DNA of 64,000 nt, taken from Salinispirillum marinum. Lineage in GTDB: Bacteria > Pseudomonadota > Gammaproteobacteria > Pseudomonadales > Natronospirillaceae. The notes under the pieces were generated by a model that worked only from the letters and a program-made list of their open reading frames with translations, was not told the DNA's origin and did not search any database. Below are positions 60,599 through 64,000 of the stretch, piece by piece (positions within the stretch are counted from its first letter, which is position 1; every line of letters starts with the position of its first letter). Made by a program: the position numbers and the translations under genes. Location of the stretch: the NCBI RefSeq assembly GCF_042651565.1, contig NZ_JBHSDF010000003.1; one strand, given 5' to 3'.

Positions 60599-61018
60599 TT
60601 ATTGGTGCCGTACCACGCTGACATCTTCCGCTTGCAAACCTTTGTCGCTCTCGACCACGCCAAAGCGCACACGTTGCCCTTCATGCAGCGTGCGATGCCC
60701 ACGGCCACGAATGGAACGAAAGTGGACGAATACATCTTCGTCATTTTCCCGGGTGATAAATCCGAACCCTTTGGATCCGTTGAACCATTTGACCACCCCT
60801 TCTTCACGGTTATCGATACCGCCTTCCAGGGGCAACACTTGCAGTAGCAAAAGCACCGCTAAAATCAATGCCCATGCACTGAGCACGGCACCCCAATATG
60901 CCCCTTGATTGAAACTCACGGCGGCGCCGTCGGCTTGCCAAAAACTCACCACAAAAGGAACCAATACCGCAGCACACAAACTGAGTACCAATGCTGCAAT
61001 TACATTTACTGCTTTCAT
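60599..61018 (-). CDS. membrane-anchored cold-shock-domain protein
   Basis: A 139-residue protein with two hydrophobic helices (about 5-26 and 42-63) and a C-terminal cold-shock domain (73-137). The domain starts EGVVKWFNGSKGFGFITREN, with RNP1 at KGFGFI (83-88) and RNP2 at VFVHF (96-100), so it should bind single-stranded RNA or DNA. Attachment to the membrane is unusual for a CSD protein; I have no family name for this fusion. It is convergent to holA, ending nine bases away. Confidence 0.82.
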   Translation of the reverse strand: MKAVNVIAALVLSLCAAVLVPFVVSFWQADGAAVSFNQGAYWGAVLSAWALILAVLLLLQVLPLEGGIDNREEGVVKWFNGSKGFGFITRENDEDVFVHFRSIRGRGHRTLHEGQRVRFGVVESDKGLQAEDVSVVRHQ

Positions 61019-61250
61019 AACGACCCTATTAACCTATATTTCCCATACCTAAATCCAAACTCGCGCCTGCACGGTGTTTTTGGGCAGACACGATGGACAC
61101 CACAATCGTCACGACGCGAAACCCTCTGCATGGTATTCTAACGCCGAACATGACCAAAACGAACTCAACAGGAAAACCAACCTTATTGAGTCGTGCAGGC
61201 ATAATGCCAAACAATGGCCTATTTAAACAACCCAAAACGGGACAGTGTTT

Positions 61251-61457
61251 GTGGAAAACGACAATCGCATCGCAGAATTAGAAATTCGCCTGTCTTTTTT
61301 AGAAGACACCTTGGAACAACTCAATACGGTGATCAGCCGCCAAGATCAAGAAATTCGCCAATTGACCAAACTCTTAACGCAGTTCGACTCTCGCGTGCAG
61401 TCCATCACCGAGCAACTTTCACCAGAGATCACCAACGAGCCACCGCCACATTACTGA
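61251..61457 (+). CDS. slyX: SlyX family protein
   Basis: A 68-residue coiled-coil protein (MENDNRIAELEIRLSFLEDT, then LEQLNTVISRQDQEIRQLTK) ending in the conserved PPPHY. SlyX was found next to slyD in enteric bacteria; its function is unknown. GTG 61251 is chosen, with GGGACA ten bases upstream; the GTG at 61245 would add two residues. It stands between a divergent CSD gene and plsB. Confidence 0.87.
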   Translation: MENDNRIAELEIRLSFLEDTLEQLNTVISRQDQEIRQLTKLLTQFDSRVQSITEQLSPEITNEPPPHY

Positions 61458-61602
61458 AGCGCTCATAATCCCCGCGCCGATTTCTGGTAAGACACTGGCC
61501 TTCAGTTAAAGGCAATTGTGAACGATTAAACAGCCAAAATGAGGTGTAGATCTTTCGCCTTTGCTACACTGTCGGCACTTTGTTTGTGCTAGGATTTTCG
61601 GC

Positions 61603-64000
61603 ATGTGGTATACCCTGTTAAAACGACTCGTAGGGGCTTGGATTCGCTTTGATCACTCCATGTCCGTCGCGTTACCGGAACTGGAAGACCCTGCAACCAC
61701 CCTTTTTGTATTACGCCGGGAAAGCCTCACTGACCGCATAGCCGCCGACTTGTTTATCGAGCGAATGGGTTTATATCCGGTCAACAATTCCACCTCACCT
61801 ATCGTTTTTCTGGAACTAAAACCGCGTCATCTGCGCCGCTTAAAAGCACAGGGTGAGACCTCAGCGTTAGCACAACAATGCCGGGCCGTTTTTGAATCTT
61901 CTGACCATCATACTCATGTTGTACCCATCAGCGTATTTTGGGGCCGCGCACCCACCAAAGAAAAATCCTTCTTCAAGATTCTCTTTTCCGACCGCTGGTC
62001 TATTCCTGGCCCGGTGCGCAAATTCTTTACCGTATTGGTGAATGGCCGCAGCACCTTTGTGGAAGTTAACGCACCGGTTTCACTGCGTGCCTTGTTAGAC
62101 GACACCCAAGATGCCCCCCGCTTTACCCGCAAAGTGCAGCGCGTATTACGCGTCCACTTTAACCGCGTGCGCTTGGGTGTCTTGGGCCCGGACTTGTCGC
62201 ACCGTCGTACCATGATGACGCAAATCCTTAACTCGGCACCGGTGCGCGAAGCCGTGGCGCACCATACCCGGACACAGAAAACCACACCCGATAAATCGCG
62301 TCAGGTGGCTACGCAATACCTGGAAGAAATCATGGCGGATATCTCCTATTCCACCGTCCGCATTCTGGATATTTTCTTATCGCGGCTCTGGAACAAAATC
62401 TATAACGGCATTCGCATCAATAACATTGCCGTGGTGAAAGAGGCTGCCCAACACAGTTCGGTTATTTATGTACCTTGCCATCGCTCGCACATCGATTACT
62501 TGTTGCTGTCATACAGTCTGCATTCACAGGGGGTGCCGATTCCCCATATTGCCGCCGGGAAAAACCTCAACATGCCCATCGTCGGGCCTATTCTCCGCAG
62601 GGGCGGTGCATTTTTTATGCGCCGTACTTTTGGTGGCGACAAGCTCTATACCGCTGTATTTAACGAATATCTGCATTTGATGTTCACGCGCGGCAACGCA
62701 GTGGAATATTTTGTGGAAGGCGGACGCTCCCGTACAGGTCGCACCCTCGAACCCAAAGCAGGCATGTTGGGGATGACAGTTAAAAGCTACTTGCGTGATC
62801 CTAGCCTACCGATGACCTTCATTCCTGTTTATATTGGTTACGAGAAGGTGTTTGAAGCCAACAGCTATTTGAAAGAACTGCGCGGCAAGGAAAAGAAAAG
62901 TGAATCGGTGTTGGATGTACTGGGTACGTTGCGGCGTTTAAAGAACTATGGCGAAGTCAGCCTCAATTTTGGTTCGCCCATTGCATTGCATGAAGTGCTT
63001 GACGCACAAGAACCCGATTGGCGGACACACGACATAACCAAAGATACCCGACCGAATTGGCTCGGGCCGGTTATTCAAACCCTGAGTGATGAAGTGGCCT
63101 TCCGGATAAACCAAGCCGCCGCGATCAACCCCATTAATTTGATCGGCACGGTGTTGTTGGCCAGCTCCAACCGCGCCCTAGACGAACACGCCATTGCCCA
63201 ACAAGCGCAGTTCTATATCAACTTGTTGCACTCGGCACCCTACAGTACCACCATGACCTACCCAGATGGCAAACCCAGCGATTGGTTAGCACACGCCGTA
63301 AAAATGAAAATGGTGCAGCGCATAGAGCACCCCATGGGTGACCTATACAATCTGAACGATCATCAAGCGGTATTGATGACCTATTATCGCAACAACATTA
63401 TTCACCTATTAGCACTGCCCGCATTGCTCTGCTGTGGTCTGCAAATTCATGGCACGGCAAAAACACGCGAAAGTTTAATGCGCCACCTGGTGTTGATATA
63501 CAGCTATGTGCGCAATGAGCTGTTTATTCATTGGGATACGGAACAAGCGGTTGCTATGGCAGAGCGCTATCTGGATGTACTGATCGAAAACGGCCTAATC
63601 GTTGCGCAGGGCGACAAACTGACACCCAGTTCGAAGCCGAACGAAGCGGTGCAATTTATTGCCCTGGCGCGTCTGATGCAGCCCACGCTTGAACGTTATT
63701 ATCTAACGCTCTCTGTCTTACAAGCAGCGGGACAGCACGACCTGACCGTGTCAGAGCTTGAAACCAAGGCGCAGCAATTGGCGCAACGCATGTCGATTCT
63801 CAACGGCCTAAACGCCCCGGAGTTTTTTGATAAAACCTTGTTCAAGCGATTTTTATCAACTTTAAAACAAAAAGCTGTGATCAAAACCGATGAACAACAG
63901 CGTATAGGATTTGATGAGCGAGTGCCTGAAGCGGTTATCGCAGCGGAATCTTTATTGGACGCTGAATTGATACGCAACGTCCGCTGGTTGATGGATACAC
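61603..64000 (+). CDS. plsB: glycerol-3-phosphate acyltransferase PlsB (3' end outside window)
   Basis: PlsB transfers the first acyl chain to glycerol-3-phosphate in phospholipid synthesis, at the inner membrane. The frame starts MWYTLLKRLVGAWIRFDHSM at ATG 61603 and is open to the last base, so 799 codons of an expected 800-830 are present. The catalytic HxxxxD motif is HRSHID (His293, Asp298), and EYFVEGGRSRTGRTLEPKAG carries the glycerol-phosphate-binding motif. The gene runs off the right edge; only a short tail is missing. Confidence 0.95.
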   Translation, partial: MWYTLLKRLVGAWIRFDHSMSVALPELEDPATTLFVLRRESLTDRIAADLFIERMGLYPVNNSTSPIVFLELKPRHLRRLKAQGETSALAQQCRAVFESSDHHTHVVPISVFWGRAPTKEKSFFKILFSDRWSIPGPVRKFFTVLVNGRSTFVEVNAPVSLRALLDDTQDAPRFTRKVQRVLRVHFNRVRLGVLGPDLSHRRTMMTQILNSAPVREAVAHHTRTQKTTPDKSRQVATQYLEEIMADISYSTVRILDIFLSRLWNKIYNGIRINNIAVVKEAAQHSSVIYVPCHRSHIDYLLLSYSLHSQGVPIPHIAAGKNLNMPIVGPILRRGGAFFMRRTFGGDKLYTAVFNEYLHLMFTRGNAVEYFVEGGRSRTGRTLEPKAGMLGMTVKSYLRDPSLPMTFIPVYIGYEKVFEANSYLKELRGKEKKSESVLDVLGTLRRLKNYGEVSLNFGSPIALHEVLDAQEPDWRTHDITKDTRPNWLGPVIQTLSDEVAFRINQAAAINPINLIGTVLLASSNRALDEHAIAQQAQFYINLLHSAPYSTTMTYPDGKPSDWLAHAVKMKMVQRIEHPMGDLYNLNDHQAVLMTYYRNNIIHLLALPALLCCGLQIHGTAKTRESLMRHLVLIYSYVRNELFIHWDTEQAVAMAERYLDVLIENGLIVAQGDKLTPSSKPNEAVQFIALARLMQPTLERYYLTLSVLQAAGQHDLTVSELETKAQQLAQRMSILNGLNAPEFFDKTLFKRFLSTLKQKAVIKTDEQQRIGFDERVPEAVIAAESLLDAELIRNVRWLMDT

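Overview
The window reads as chromosome of a marine or halotolerant gammaproteobacterium, close to the Oceanospirillales/Pseudomonas side of the class (Saccharospirillum- or Reinekea-like is a guess from gene content). Reasons: a cbb3 oxidase maturation block beside fnr/anr, a trpEGDC cluster behind rpe-gph, the lptD-surA-pdxA-rsmA-apaG-apaH operon, an ectABC-ask ectoine operon with a MarR-type regulator, flgP/flgT flagellar genes, and leuS directly followed by holA. Coding density is high. No rRNA, tRNA, CRISPR array or transposase gene was seen.

Layout. 1-6.1 kb: end of a cco cluster (ccoI, ccoS, a TauE/SafE-like membrane protein), gamma-glutamylcyclotransferase, ttcA, fnr, and a 38-codon gene resembling the small cbb3 subunit CcoM, with an FNR-type promoter overlapping the fnr stop codon. 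6.1-11.5 kb: SLC13 permease, DMT exporter, OsmC, a PEP-CTERM protein behind a sigma54-like promoter, crp and a small membrane protein. 11.5-17 kb (minus strand): rpe, gph, trpE, trpG, trpD, trpC. 17-25.5 kb: DUF3530 protein, djlA, then the lptD-to-apaH operon. 25.5-33.2 kb: flgP-flgT behind a FliA-like promoter, cca, ubiX, tesB, two unrecognised genes, alkB, moeA.

33.2-38.6 kb: MarR repressor, then ectA-ectB-ectC-ask and an overlapping gene for a membrane-anchored TPR protein that I do not know as part of the ectoine system. 38.6-41.6 kb: a small accessory patch that looks poorer in GC. It opens with a 105-bp three-stem inverted repeat resembling an integron attC site, then carries a UPF0489 (arginase-fold-like) protein, an FRG-domain protein and a ParDE toxin-antitoxin pair. 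41.7-46 kb: NAD(P)-binding protein, LysR regulator, pdxH, SDR protein, ppsR. 46-52 kb: ppsA, a REP cluster, and the moaA-mobA-moaBCDE operon with a structured leader that may be a Moco riboswitch. 52-64 kb: a YbbN-type chaperedoxin, a pseudo-receiver/PAS protein, an rRNA m5C methyltransferase, lnt, leuS, holA, a membrane-linked cold-shock-domain protein, slyX and most of plsB.

The most interesting points are the attC-like element at the edge of the accessory patch, the TPR gene coupled to the ectoine operon, the ccoM/FNR promoter pair, the sigma54 promoter of the PEP-CTERM gene, and the FliA-type promoter of flgP-flgT. All functional calls rest on reading motifs and gene order; no search was run.
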